Assembly (NCBI GenBank): GCA_964647705.1
Contig: CAZYIW010000010.1
Span: 1 to 34,213 of the forward strand
Reading direction: 5' to 3'
Origin: CAZYIW01 sp964647705
Lineage (GTDB): Bacteria; Pseudomonadota; Gammaproteobacteria; PS1; Pseudothioglobaceae
DNA: 34,213 bases
Part shown: in pieces, positions 8,331-16,319 of the stretch
Layout of the letters: each line of letters starts with the position of its first letter
Numbering within the stretch: the stretch's first letter is position 1
Notes under the pieces: generated by a model
What the model was told of the DNA's origin: nothing
The model's input: only the letters and a program-made list of their open reading frames with translations
Databases searched by the model: none
Position numbers and translations under genes: made by a program

Positions 8331-8615
8331 ATGAAGAAAATTTTAGTTTTGGCAGCAACTGCTGCTCTAGCAATGGGTTCTTTTACAGTGCAAGCTAATC
8401 CTTACAATGCACTAGGTTGTGCAGGTTGTCATGGTCCTAACGGCAAGTCATCTATTCCAACATATCCTTCACTGGCAGGTAAAGATGCAGCTTCTATTGT
8501 TAAGGCATTAAAAGATTTTCAATCAGGTGCGCGTAAAGATCCTACAATGAGCGCTATGGCACCTATGGCTGCTGGTCAAGAGCAAGCCATTGCGGATTTC
8601 TTAGCTGCACAATAA
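8331..8615 (+). CDS. Small single-haem cytochrome c (c4/c5-like)
   Basis: 94 aa from the ATG at 8331, just after the ribosome binding site GGAGAG. Residues 1-22 are a signal peptide ending in VQA, so the mature protein is a periplasmic cytochrome of about 72 residues. The haem site is CAGCH (Cys30, Cys33, His34); the axial Met lies in the MSAMAPM stretch (73-79). It is likely a soluble electron carrier between the bc1 complex or a sulfur dehydrogenase and a terminal oxidase, but the partner cannot be read. Its sequence closely parallels the N-terminal half of the next gene's product: GCHG, S-x-x-P-T-x-P-x-L-A-G, K-x-L-K-D-F, RKD, and a terminal AAQ. It looks like half of a c4 cytochrome. Confidence 0.9.
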   Translation: MKKILVLAATAALAMGSFTVQANPYNALGCAGCHGPNGKSSIPTYPSLAGKDAASIVKALKDFQSGARKDPTMSAMAPMAAGQEQAIADFLAAQ

Positions 8616-8703
8616 GAATTTTTGCAAAAAAATTCTAGGGTTTATTAATTAAATCCTATATTATGATAAGCCGATATTTAGTATAATATCGGCTTATTTT
8701 TTT
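8615..8703 (+). terminator. Three stacked stem-loops ending in a rho-independent terminator
   Basis: The spacer between the cytochrome genes folds into consecutive hairpins. The first pairs AGAATTTTT (8615-8623) with AAAAATTCT (8628-8636) around a GCAA tetraloop. The second is an imperfect AT-rich stem at about 8637-8660. The third pairs AAGCCGATAT (8668-8677) with ATATCGGCTT (8686-8695) and is followed by a T-rich run (8696-8703), a good intrinsic terminator. It lies only about 20 bases before the second cytochrome gene, so it could terminate the first transcript or set the ratio of the two by read-through. Confidence 0.75.
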
Positions 8704-8722
8704 GTAAAAAAGGACAAAAAGC

Positions 8723-9364
8723 ATGAATAAATTAGCATTTACCTTAACAGCATATATTATTTCTATGTCAAGCAGTGTTTTTGCACTTGGCGATGTTGCA
8801 AAAGGTCAAGAAAAATCTGCCGCTTGTATTGGTTGCCATGGTGTTGGTGGTAATTCTGTCGTGCCAACTTTTCCTAAATTAGCTGGACAACATGAAAGCT
8901 ACTTACTCAAACAATTAAAAGACTTTAAATTAACTTCACGAAAAGACGCGATAATGATGGGTTTGGTTATGCCATTATCTGATGAAGATATGGCAAATAT
9001 TTCAGCTTATTATGCAGCACAAAAGCCCACGCCGTCTTCTGCAAACCCTGATGCTAATATCGAGCTGGGTAAGCAAATTTATCGAGGTGGCAAAAAATCA
9101 ACAGGTGTGATGGCTTGTATAGCTTGCCATGGTCCGAATGCAAAAGGTATTCCGACAGCAGGATTTCCAAGACTCGCTTCTCAACATGCGGCATATACAT
9201 CTAAACAATTAAAGCTTTTCCGTCAAGATTCACTAAACACACAAACAGGTGCTAATGAACTCAGTCGTACTAATGACGATAGAATGATGATGATTAACTT
9301 CACTAAGAATCTGACTAATGAAGAGATTGATGCAGTCTCTGAATATATCGCCAGTTTAAATTAG
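8723..9364 (+). CDS. Di-haem cytochrome c4
   Basis: 213 aa with a signal peptide (1-22, ending FALG). Two cytochrome c domains in tandem: the first haem site is CIGCH (35-39), the second CIACH (132-136). Candidate axial Met ligands are in MMGLVMPLSDEDM (78-90) and RMMMINFTKNLTNEEI (187-202). Both the LSDEDM and LTNEEI blocks fit cytochrome c4, a periplasmic or membrane-associated di-haem electron donor to terminal oxidases. A good ribosome binding site (AAAAGGA) precedes the ATG. A TATAAT within the upstream terminator hairpin (8682-8687) could be a -10 but has no -35. The pair with the single-haem gene suggests duplication of a one-domain ancestor. Confidence 0.93.
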   Translation: MNKLAFTLTAYIISMSSSVFALGDVAKGQEKSAACIGCHGVGGNSVVPTFPKLAGQHESYLLKQLKDFKLTSRKDAIMMGLVMPLSDEDMANISAYYAAQKPTPSSANPDANIELGKQIYRGGKKSTGVMACIACHGPNAKGIPTAGFPRLASQHAAYTSKQLKLFRQDSLNTQTGANELSRTNDDRMMMINFTKNLTNEEIDAVSEYIASLN

Positions 9365-9403
9365 TATTTTTTTCAAAAAGTATATCCATTTTGTCTTTTA
9401 CAA

Positions 9404-9427
9404 GTCGGTAGAAATCACCGATTTTTA
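9404..9427 (+). terminator. Weak intrinsic terminator after cytochrome c4
   Basis: TCGGT (9405-9409) pairs with ACCGA (9417-9421) around AGAAATC, followed by TTTTT. The stem is short but the position and T run fit a terminator between the cytochrome unit and tig. Confidence 0.45.
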
Positions 9428-9455
9428 TTGATTTAATAAGGTCTAAGGCATTAGG

Positions 9456-9461
9456 TATAAT
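9456..9461 (+). promoter_or_regulatory. Probable -10 box of the tig-clpP-clpX-hflX-lon operon
   Basis: A perfect TATAAT lies 41 bases before the tig ATG. Upstream AT-rich sequence (TTGATT at 9428-9433) is only a poor and slightly distant -35 match. No CIRCE element or obvious sigma-32 box is visible. No Shine-Dalgarno precedes the tig ATG. Confidence 0.45.
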
Positions 9462-9502
9462 TTGCTAAACAATATTTTTACGTTAAGAAATAAACACATA
9501 TC

Positions 9503-10804
9503 ATGAAAACTTCGTTAGAAACATTAACCGGTTTAAAAAGATCATTAACCGTACAATTGCCTATTGACACATTCAACCAAAAAGTTGATCAAGTGCTTAA
9601 ACAGATGGCGCCGAAAGCCAATTTAGATGGATTTAGAAAAGGCAAGGTTCCAATGTCAATTTTGCGTCAGCGTTTTGGCGCTAGCGCCAGTACAGATGCT
9701 GCCAATGAAGTAGTAAATGACACACTAGGAGATGCGTTTAAAGAACAAAAAGTTGCTCCTGCAGGACAGCCAGCCTTAACTCAGGTTGACTCTGAAGGGG
9801 ATAAACAATTTGTATACACTGTAGAATTTGAAGTATTTCCCGAAATCAAAGTGGGTGATTTTGCAAAGTTAAAGATTGAGCAGACCAAGGTTAAAATTAC
9901 CAAAGCCGATGAAGACAAAACCCTCGAAGGACTGAAAGAGCAGATGACTGAATACAAATCAGTTAAACGCAAATCCAAACAAGGTGACCGACTTACGGTC
10001 GATTTTAAAGGTTTGGTTGATGGTGAAGTATTTGAAGGCGGTGAGGCAACAGACTTTCGTTTTGTTCTAGGAAGTAGCACCATGATTAAAGGCTTCGAAG
10101 AAGGGTTGACTGATATAGCCGCTGGTAAAACCACTACCCTTGATCTTAAGTTTCCAGATGACTACAATGCACCTCAATTAGCAGGTAAGGATGTGGTTTT
10201 TGAAATCAGTGTCAAAGAAGTGGGCTCACCTAAGGAACCAAAAGTCGATGATGAATTTGCCAAAAAGTTTGGCGAAGACAGTGTTGATACCTTGCTAAAA
10301 AGCATGAAAGAAAGAATGCGTATTGAGATTGACACTCGCCTATCTCAAGGAAATCGTGATGCGGTGTTTAATGCTTTATTAGAAGCAAATGATTTTGAAG
10401 TACCAGAATCTAGTATTGCGGCTGAAGCCGAGACCTTAAAACAAGACATGGAAGCACGTATGCAACAGCAAGGCTTGGATACCAAAGGTGGTAATCTAGA
10501 TGCCAGTGTGTTTAATAAAGAAGCAAAACGTCGTGTCCAATTAGGGCTTTTAGTCAATCAAATTGCCAGTGATAATGATATTGAAGCCACTAAAGAACAA
10601 CTGAACGAGCAACTTGAAGAAATGGCTGCTTCTTATGGCGAACAAGCTCAGCAAGTGATAAACTACTACAATGAAGACCCATCCAGAATGACTGGCATTG
10701 AATTGATGGTCGTTGAGAAGATGGTTCAAGCGTTAATTTTGGAAAAGGCCAAAGTTACCGAAAAGAACAAGAAGTTTCAAGAGGTAGCAAACCAACAAGT
10801 ATAA
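9503..10804 (+). CDS. tig: Trigger factor, ribosome-bound chaperone and prolyl isomerase
   Basis: 433 aa, close to E. coli trigger factor (432). It binds near the ribosomal exit tunnel and shields nascent chains. The N-terminal ribosome-binding signature GFRKGKVPMSIL is at about 43-54. The FKBP-type isomerase domain (about 155-245) shows GDRLTVDFKG, EVFEGGEA and MIKGFEEGL. The long C-terminal helical arms follow, rich in Glu, Gln and Lys. It heads the proteostasis operon; clpP begins directly after its stop with no spacer, so the two genes are translationally coupled. Confidence 0.97.
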   Translation: MKTSLETLTGLKRSLTVQLPIDTFNQKVDQVLKQMAPKANLDGFRKGKVPMSILRQRFGASASTDAANEVVNDTLGDAFKEQKVAPAGQPALTQVDSEGDKQFVYTVEFEVFPEIKVGDFAKLKIEQTKVKITKADEDKTLEGLKEQMTEYKSVKRKSKQGDRLTVDFKGLVDGEVFEGGEATDFRFVLGSSTMIKGFEEGLTDIAAGKTTTLDLKFPDDYNAPQLAGKDVVFEISVKEVGSPKEPKVDDEFAKKFGEDSVDTLLKSMKERMRIEIDTRLSQGNRDAVFNALLEANDFEVPESSIAAEAETLKQDMEARMQQQGLDTKGGNLDASVFNKEAKRRVQLGLLVNQIASDNDIEATKEQLNEQLEEMAASYGEQAQQVINYYNEDPSRMTGIELMVVEKMVQALILEKAKVTEKNKKFQEVANQQV

Positions 10805-11401
10805 ATGGAAATTAAAAATCTCAATCAAGTTCCTATAGTCATCGAACAATCTGGTCGTGGCGAGCGTGCTTATGACATTTACTCTCGTTTATTAAAAGAG
10901 CGTGTTATTTTTCTAGTGGGTCCAGTTGAGGACTATATGGCCAATGTAGTTGTCGCTCAGTTATTATTTTTAGAATCTGAAAATCCAGATAAAGATATCC
11001 ATCTGTATATTAACTCACCAGGTGGCTCGGTTTCTGCTGGCTTGGCAATTTACGATACTATGCAGTTTATAAAGCCAGATGTCTCTACCTTGTGTATTGG
11101 GCAGGCCGCTTCTATGGGTGCGTTATTGTTAACCGCAGGGGCTAAGGGTAAGCGTTTCGCATTGCCTCATTCTAGATGCATGATCCACCAACCGTTGGGT
11201 GGTTTTCAAGGGCAGGCTAGTGATATAGATATCCACGCGCAAGAGATTTTAAAAGTGCGTGATAAACTCAACCTAATTTTGAAAAAACACACTGGTCAAA
11301 ATATAAAAACAATTCAAAAAGATACGGATAGAGATAACTTTATGTCAGCTGAGGAGTCCGCTAAATATGGACTGATTGACAAAGTACTGACACAGCGTTA
11401 G
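10805..11401 (+). CDS. clpP: ATP-dependent Clp protease proteolytic subunit
   Basis: 198 aa. ClpP forms the tetradecameric serine protease chamber that works with ClpX. The catalytic triad is visible with the exact E. coli spacing: Ser103 in GQAASMGA, His128 in MIHQPLGG and Asp177 in DTDRDNFM. INSPGGSVSAG at 70-80 is the substrate-binding strand. The N-terminus is about nine residues shorter than E. coli ClpP, so any propeptide is very short. It abuts tig and is followed after two bases by clpX. Confidence 0.97.
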   Translation: MEIKNLNQVPIVIEQSGRGERAYDIYSRLLKERVIFLVGPVEDYMANVVVAQLLFLESENPDKDIHLYINSPGGSVSAGLAIYDTMQFIKPDVSTLCIGQAASMGALLLTAGAKGKRFALPHSRCMIHQPLGGFQGQASDIDIHAQEILKVRDKLNLILKKHTGQNIKTIQKDTDRDNFMSAEESAKYGLIDKVLTQR

Positions 11402-11403
11402 AT

Positions 11404-12660
11404 ATGGCAGATAACAACCAAGAACTCCATTGTTCGTTTTGCGGTAAATCCAAGTCTGAAGTTAATCGCTTGATTGCTGGGCCTGGTGTGTATATCTGTG
11501 ATGAGTGTATTGAATCTTGCCACGGTCTAATCAAAGAACAAGAGTTAAAAGAAGTCGTTAAAGAGCACCAAAGTTGGGACTATACGCCAAAACAACTCAA
11601 TGATTTTCTCAACGAATATGTGATTGGACAAGAACACGCAAAAAAAGTGCTTTCAGTTGCAGTCTACAACCATTACAAACGCTTACAAAGTGGCTATGTA
11701 TCAAACGACGTTGAGTTAGAAAAATCCAATATTTTAATGATTGGCCCAACTGGCTGTGGAAAAACCTTATTGGCACAGACATTGGCACGTATTTTAGATG
11801 TGCCGTTTACCGTGGCTGATGCTACTACTTTAACTGAAGCGGGCTATGTGGGTGATGATGTCGAGAATGTGATTAAGAGTTTATTATCTCGTTGTGATTT
11901 TGATCCAAAACGTGCTGAGCAAGGCATTATTTTTATTGATGAAATTGATAAAATCTCTCGTCGTTCTGACTCTCCATCCATTACTCGAGACGTGTCTGGA
12001 GAAGGCGTACAACAAGCGATGTTAAAGCTGATTGAAGGTACGGTGGCTTCTGTACCTCCACAAGGCGGTCGTAAGCATCCAAATCAAGAAACAATTGATG
12101 TGGACACTTCAAAAATTTTATTCATCTGTGGCGGAGCATTTGATGGCTTGGATAAAATAATTGCTAAGCGTGTCGAAAAGGCAACCGGTATAGGATTTTC
12201 TGCTGATGTAGCCGACAAAAATAACGAAAAAACACTCAGCGATTTGTTTTCATTAATTGAGCCAGAAGATTTAATTAAGTTCGGCCTTATTCCAGAATTA
12301 GTGGGTCGCCTCCCAGTGCAGACGTCATTAGAAGAGTTAGATGAGTCAGCTTTGGTGCAGATCTTAACTCAGCCAAAAAACTCTGTTGTTAGACAGTTTC
12401 AAGAGTTTTTCTCTATTGAAAATGTCAAGCTTACCTTTAGAAAAACCGCACTATCTGCAATCGCACAATTGGCCATGAAACGCAAAACAGGTGCACGTGG
12501 CTTACGCTCTATTCTTGAAGATCTCCTACTAGACACTATGTTCGATTTACCTTCACTAAAAGACGTGGCTCAGGTGGTGGTTGACAAAGCCGTGGTCGAA
12601 AAGAAAAAAGCACCATTGATTGTCTATAAACAGAAAAAAGCAGCTAAAAAAGCCAGCTAA
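11404..12660 (+). CDS. clpX: ClpX unfoldase, ATPase subunit of ClpXP
   Basis: 418 aa. The N-terminal zinc-binding domain has Cys10, Cys13, Cys32 and Cys35. The AAA+ module has Walker A GPTGCGKT (114-121), the pore loop GYVGDDVE, Walker B IIFIDEIDKI, and the ClpX-specific GGAFDGLDKII and IPELVGRLPV blocks. ClpX recognises tagged substrates and feeds them to ClpP. The C-terminal tail is lysine-rich. Its stop codon overlaps an ATG (TAATG) that opens an eight-codon frame running across the hflX start; see findings. Confidence 0.97.
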   Translation: MADNNQELHCSFCGKSKSEVNRLIAGPGVYICDECIESCHGLIKEQELKEVVKEHQSWDYTPKQLNDFLNEYVIGQEHAKKVLSVAVYNHYKRLQSGYVSNDVELEKSNILMIGPTGCGKTLLAQTLARILDVPFTVADATTLTEAGYVGDDVENVIKSLLSRCDFDPKRAEQGIIFIDEIDKISRRSDSPSITRDVSGEGVQQAMLKLIEGTVASVPPQGGRKHPNQETIDVDTSKILFICGGAFDGLDKIIAKRVEKATGIGFSADVADKNNEKTLSDLFSLIEPEDLIKFGLIPELVGRLPVQTSLEELDESALVQILTQPKNSVVRQFQEFFSIENVKLTFRKTALSAIAQLAMKRKTGARGLRSILEDLLLDTMFDLPSLKDVAQVVVDKAVVEKKKAPLIVYKQKKAAKKAS

Positions 12661-12672
12661 TGGCTAACCAAG

Positions 12673-13968
12673 TTGGAATTATTTGAACGTCAAAATCCTG
12701 GTGTTGGCGACAGTGAGCGAACACTGTTGGTCTATGTGGAACTGCCCACCAACCGACACATGCATAACGCTGAACAAGAGTTCTCAGAACTTGCTAAATC
12801 ATGTGGTGTGTCAATAATTAAAGCCTTCAAGGTTAATCGTAATATACCTAATCCACAATATTTTATTGGCACTGGTAAGACACAAGAGTTAGCCGAATAT
12901 GTCCACCAACACGATATAGATTTGGTTATTTTTTCTTCGGAGCTCTCACCTTCCCAAGAGCGTAACTTAGAGAAAAAATTAAGTTGTCAGGTGATGGACA
13001 GAACGGGTTTAATTCTTGATATATTTGCACTCAGAGCCAAATCGTTTGAAGGGCGGTTGCAGGTTGAATTAGCACAACTTAAACATCTTTCTACACGATT
13101 GGTAAGAGGTTGGACACATCTAGAAAGGCAAAAGGGTGGTATTGGCTTACGGGGCCCAGGTGAGACACAATTAGAGACCGATAGGCGACTGATTGGTGGG
13201 CGTATCAAATACCTCAATAAGCGACTTGAAAAAGTCTATAAACAACGAGAATTAGGGCGCAAATCTCGAGTAAAAAACGCTCTACCAATGGTTGCTTTAG
13301 CGGGTTACACGAACGCGGGAAAATCAACCTTGTTCAATACATTAACCAAAGCCAAAGTCTTTGCCGATGATCAATTATTTGCCACACTTGATTCCACTAT
13401 TCGTCGAGTGGTTCTGCCCGGCTCTGGTGAAGCGGTATTGGCTGATACGGTTGGCTTCATTCAGGACTTACCTCATGATTTAGTCGAAGCATTTAAGTCA
13501 ACACTAGAAGAAACACGCCAAGCCAATGTCATACTCCATGTGGTAGATGCCTCCGATGAATACAGCCATGATAAAGTCGATCAAGTTGAAGATATTATTG
13601 ATGAAATCGGTGCTGGAGATGTTCCGAGTATTTTGGTTATGAATAAGATAGATTGTATCGAGCATGCCAAACCTAGGATCGATAAAAATCAAGAAGGTAA
13701 TGTTTATCGAGTATGGATATCTGCCAAAACTGGTGAGGGTATTGACTTGCTTTATCAGGCATTATCTGAACAGCTCAGTGGTATGATGACACATGCCAGA
13801 ATAGCGCTTGATGTTAGTAGTAGTTATATTCGCAGTGAAATACATAATATAGGTTATGTGGTCAGTGAAAAAATGGATGATTTTGGGCAATGGACACTTG
13901 AAATTAACGTCACTAAGCACTATCTATCTAAATTATTGCAAAAACAAGGAGTAACAAGGCTTGCATAG
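12673..13968 (+). CDS. hflX: Ribosome-associated GTPase HflX
   Basis: 431 aa. HflX splits stalled or stress-inactivated ribosomes and hydrolyses GTP and ATP. The N-terminal HflX domain includes NPQYFIGTGKTQEL near 60-73; the linker carries GPGETQLETDRR at 161-172; the GTPase domain shows G1 GYTNAGKST (211-219), G3 DTVGFIQDLP, and G4 NKID. The start is TTG: it gives an N-terminus like other HflX proteins (LLVYVEL) and no in-frame ATG is nearby. There is no Shine-Dalgarno. HflX more often sits with hfq and hflKC; here it is between clpX and lon in the protease operon, 12 bases from each neighbour. Confidence 0.95.
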   Translation: MELFERQNPGVGDSERTLLVYVELPTNRHMHNAEQEFSELAKSCGVSIIKAFKVNRNIPNPQYFIGTGKTQELAEYVHQHDIDLVIFSSELSPSQERNLEKKLSCQVMDRTGLILDIFALRAKSFEGRLQVELAQLKHLSTRLVRGWTHLERQKGGIGLRGPGETQLETDRRLIGGRIKYLNKRLEKVYKQRELGRKSRVKNALPMVALAGYTNAGKSTLFNTLTKAKVFADDQLFATLDSTIRRVVLPGSGEAVLADTVGFIQDLPHDLVEAFKSTLEETRQANVILHVVDASDEYSHDKVDQVEDIIDEIGAGDVPSILVMNKIDCIEHAKPRIDKNQEGNVYRVWISAKTGEGIDLLYQALSEQLSGMMTHARIALDVSSSYIRSEIHNIGYVVSEKMDDFGQWTLEINVTKHYLSKLLQKQGVTRLA

Positions 13969-13980
13969 CCTTTGCTGATT

Positions 13981-16317
13981 ATGGGTACAGAAGCCATTAC
14001 CGAGTCAATTGACTTAGCATCAGAACAAGTACCACTATTGCCTTTGAGGGATGTAGTGGTTTTTCCACATACAGTGATGCCACTATTTGTGGGAAGAAAA
14101 ACATCTGTCAATGCTATTACTCAAGCCATGGGTAGTAATAAATATATTTTTTTGGTGGCACAAAAAGACGAGAAGATTGAAGATCCAACACCTGAAGATC
14201 TTCATAGAGTAGGTACTCTGGCCACTATTTTACAAATGCTGAAATTGCCCGATGGCACCATCAAGGTGTTAGTTGAGGGAGTTAAACGTGCCAAAGTCCA
14301 AACATTTATTGAAGACGAGGGTTTTACCAAGGTTCAGGTTAGCGAATTTACCCTAGATCCAGCTGAAGATGTTGAAGTGCAAGCAATGATGCGAATAGCC
14401 TTAGAAAGCTTTGAAAAATATATCAAGCTGAACAAAAAAATCCCAGAAGAGGTACTCAAAGCTTTAAAAGAAGTTTCTGATGTAGAGCGCTTTAGTGATG
14501 TGATTATTGCTAATCTTAATTTGGATGTCGATGAAAAACAATCATTGCTAGAGGGAGACAGTGCCAAAGAACGCCTAGATAAAATTTTGTTGGTGGTTCA
14601 AGGCGAGATTGATGTACTCGATACTGAGAAGAAAATCCAATCTCGTGTTCGAAAACAGATGGAGTCTAATCAAAGAGATTACTATCTTAATGAACAAATG
14701 AAATCTATCCAAAAAGAGCTAGGACAATTGGATGATGACAATGAGATAGAAGAGCTCCAACTAAAGGTTAAAAAAGCCAGTATGCCTAAGGAGGCAAGAA
14801 ATAAAGCCGAAAGCGAGTTAAAAAAACTCCAGCGCATGTCTTCACAATCCTCTGATGCATCTATCATTCGCACTTATATTGAAAATTTGTGCGATGTGCC
14901 TTGGAAGAAAAAAACCCGTATTAATAAAAATTTAAAAAAAGCTCAAGCTGTTTTAGACAACGACCATTATGGTCTTAACAAGGTTAAAGAGCGCATTTTA
15001 GAGCACTTAGCGGTGCAAACACGTGTTAGTCATAATAAGGCCAATATTCTATGCCTAGTAGGCCCACCGGGCGTAGGTAAAACCTCATTGGGTGAGTCTA
15101 TTGCGCGTGCTGTTAGTAGAAAATATGTGCGTATGGCTCTTGGTGGCGTTCGAGATGAGGCTGAGATTCGTGGGCATCGTAGAACATATATCGGCGCTAT
15201 GCCCGGTTCAATTGTACAAAAAATGCAAAAAGTTGGGGTCAAGAATCCATTGTTTTTGCTAGATGAAATTGACAAAATGGCATCTGATTACAGGGGTGAC
15301 CCATCAAGTGCAATGCTAGAAGTATTAGACCCTGAGCAAAACCACACATTTAACGATCATTACCTAGAAGTTGATTATGACTTATCGCAAGTGATGTTTG
15401 TGGCTACAGCCAACTCACTGGATTTGCCACAACCCTTGTTAGACAGGATGGAGATTATTGAACTCTCAGGCTATACTGAAGATGAGAAAATCCAAATTGC
15501 AAAACGCCATTTGATTGCCAAGTCGATGGAAAACAATGGCATTAAATCTAATGAGATCAGTTTTAAAGATTCTGCTATTTTAGATATAGTTCGTTATTAC
15601 ACGCGTGAGGCGGGTGTTCGTAGTTTGGACCGCGCTATTAGTACTATTTGTCGTAAGGTAGTGAAAGAAGTGGTGTTAAAGAAACGCAAAAACCGCGCTA
15701 TTATCAATTCGAAAAGTTTGGAAAAATACTTAGGTGTTAAAAGATTTCGTTTTGGTTTGGCAGAGGAAGAAAACCAAGTGGGCGAGGTGACTGGCTTGGC
15801 ATGGACATCGGTTGGTGGTGATTTGCTTACTATTGAGGCCACAACATATCCGGGAAAAGGCAAACTCAATTACACAGGTCAATTAGGCGATGTTATGCAA
15901 GAGTCTATTCAGGCTGCCATGAGTGTTACTCGAACGCGTGCTAAAGAATTAGGCGTTGATAAAGATTTCCATGAAAAATTAGACATTCATATCCACGTGC
16001 CAGATGGTGCCACACCTAAAGACGGTCCTAGTGCAGGTGCTGCGATGTGTACAGCGCTGGTTTCAGTTTTAACAGGCCGTAAAGTCAAAGCGGACGTAGC
16101 CATGACTGGAGAGATTACCCTGCGAGGCGAGATCACACCAATTGGTGGCTTAAAAGAAAAAATGTTAGCCGCTCTGCGTGGCGGTATTAAAACTGTAATT
16201 GTGCCTGAGGATAACGAACGCGAATTGTCTGAGGTACCAGATAAAATTAAAGACAAACTGGAAGTAATTCAAGTAAAGTGGATTGATGAGGTGCTCGATA
16301 TCGCTCTAGAAAAATAG
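13981..16317 (+). CDS. lon: ATP-dependent protease Lon
   Basis: 778 aa from the ATG at 13981; a TTG at 13972 would add three residues and is less likely. Lon degrades misfolded and regulatory proteins in the cytoplasm. The N-terminal substrate domain starts with PLLPLRDVVVFPH; the AAA+ domain has Walker A GPPGVGKT (361-368) and FLLDEIDKM; the protease domain has the Ser-Lys dyad, Ser684 in DGPSAGAAM and Lys727 in GGLKEKM, with the same 43-residue spacing as E. coli Lon. It ends the operon that begins at tig. The hupB gene that often follows lon is absent; instead rsmB converges, with stop codons two bases apart and no terminator. Confidence 0.97.
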   Translation: MGTEAITESIDLASEQVPLLPLRDVVVFPHTVMPLFVGRKTSVNAITQAMGSNKYIFLVAQKDEKIEDPTPEDLHRVGTLATILQMLKLPDGTIKVLVEGVKRAKVQTFIEDEGFTKVQVSEFTLDPAEDVEVQAMMRIALESFEKYIKLNKKIPEEVLKALKEVSDVERFSDVIIANLNLDVDEKQSLLEGDSAKERLDKILLVVQGEIDVLDTEKKIQSRVRKQMESNQRDYYLNEQMKSIQKELGQLDDDNEIEELQLKVKKASMPKEARNKAESELKKLQRMSSQSSDASIIRTYIENLCDVPWKKKTRINKNLKKAQAVLDNDHYGLNKVKERILEHLAVQTRVSHNKANILCLVGPPGVGKTSLGESIARAVSRKYVRMALGGVRDEAEIRGHRRTYIGAMPGSIVQKMQKVGVKNPLFLLDEIDKMASDYRGDPSSAMLEVLDPEQNHTFNDHYLEVDYDLSQVMFVATANSLDLPQPLLDRMEIIELSGYTEDEKIQIAKRHLIAKSMENNGIKSNEISFKDSAILDIVRYYTREAGVRSLDRAISTICRKVVKEVVLKKRKNRAIINSKSLEKYLGVKRFRFGLAEEENQVGEVTGLAWTSVGGDLLTIEATTYPGKGKLNYTGQLGDVMQESIQAAMSVTRTRAKELGVDKDFHEKLDIHIHVPDGATPKDGPSAGAAMCTALVSVLTGRKVKADVAMTGEITLRGEITPIGGLKEKMLAALRGGIKTVIVPEDNERELSEVPDKIKDKLEVIQVKWIDEVLDIALEK

Positions 16318-16319
16318 GC

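Noticed and set aside
8682..8687. TATAAT inside the terminator hairpin as the promoter of cytochrome c4
   Set aside because: It is part of the stem and loop of the terminator and has no -35 box; it cannot be ruled out but is not supported.
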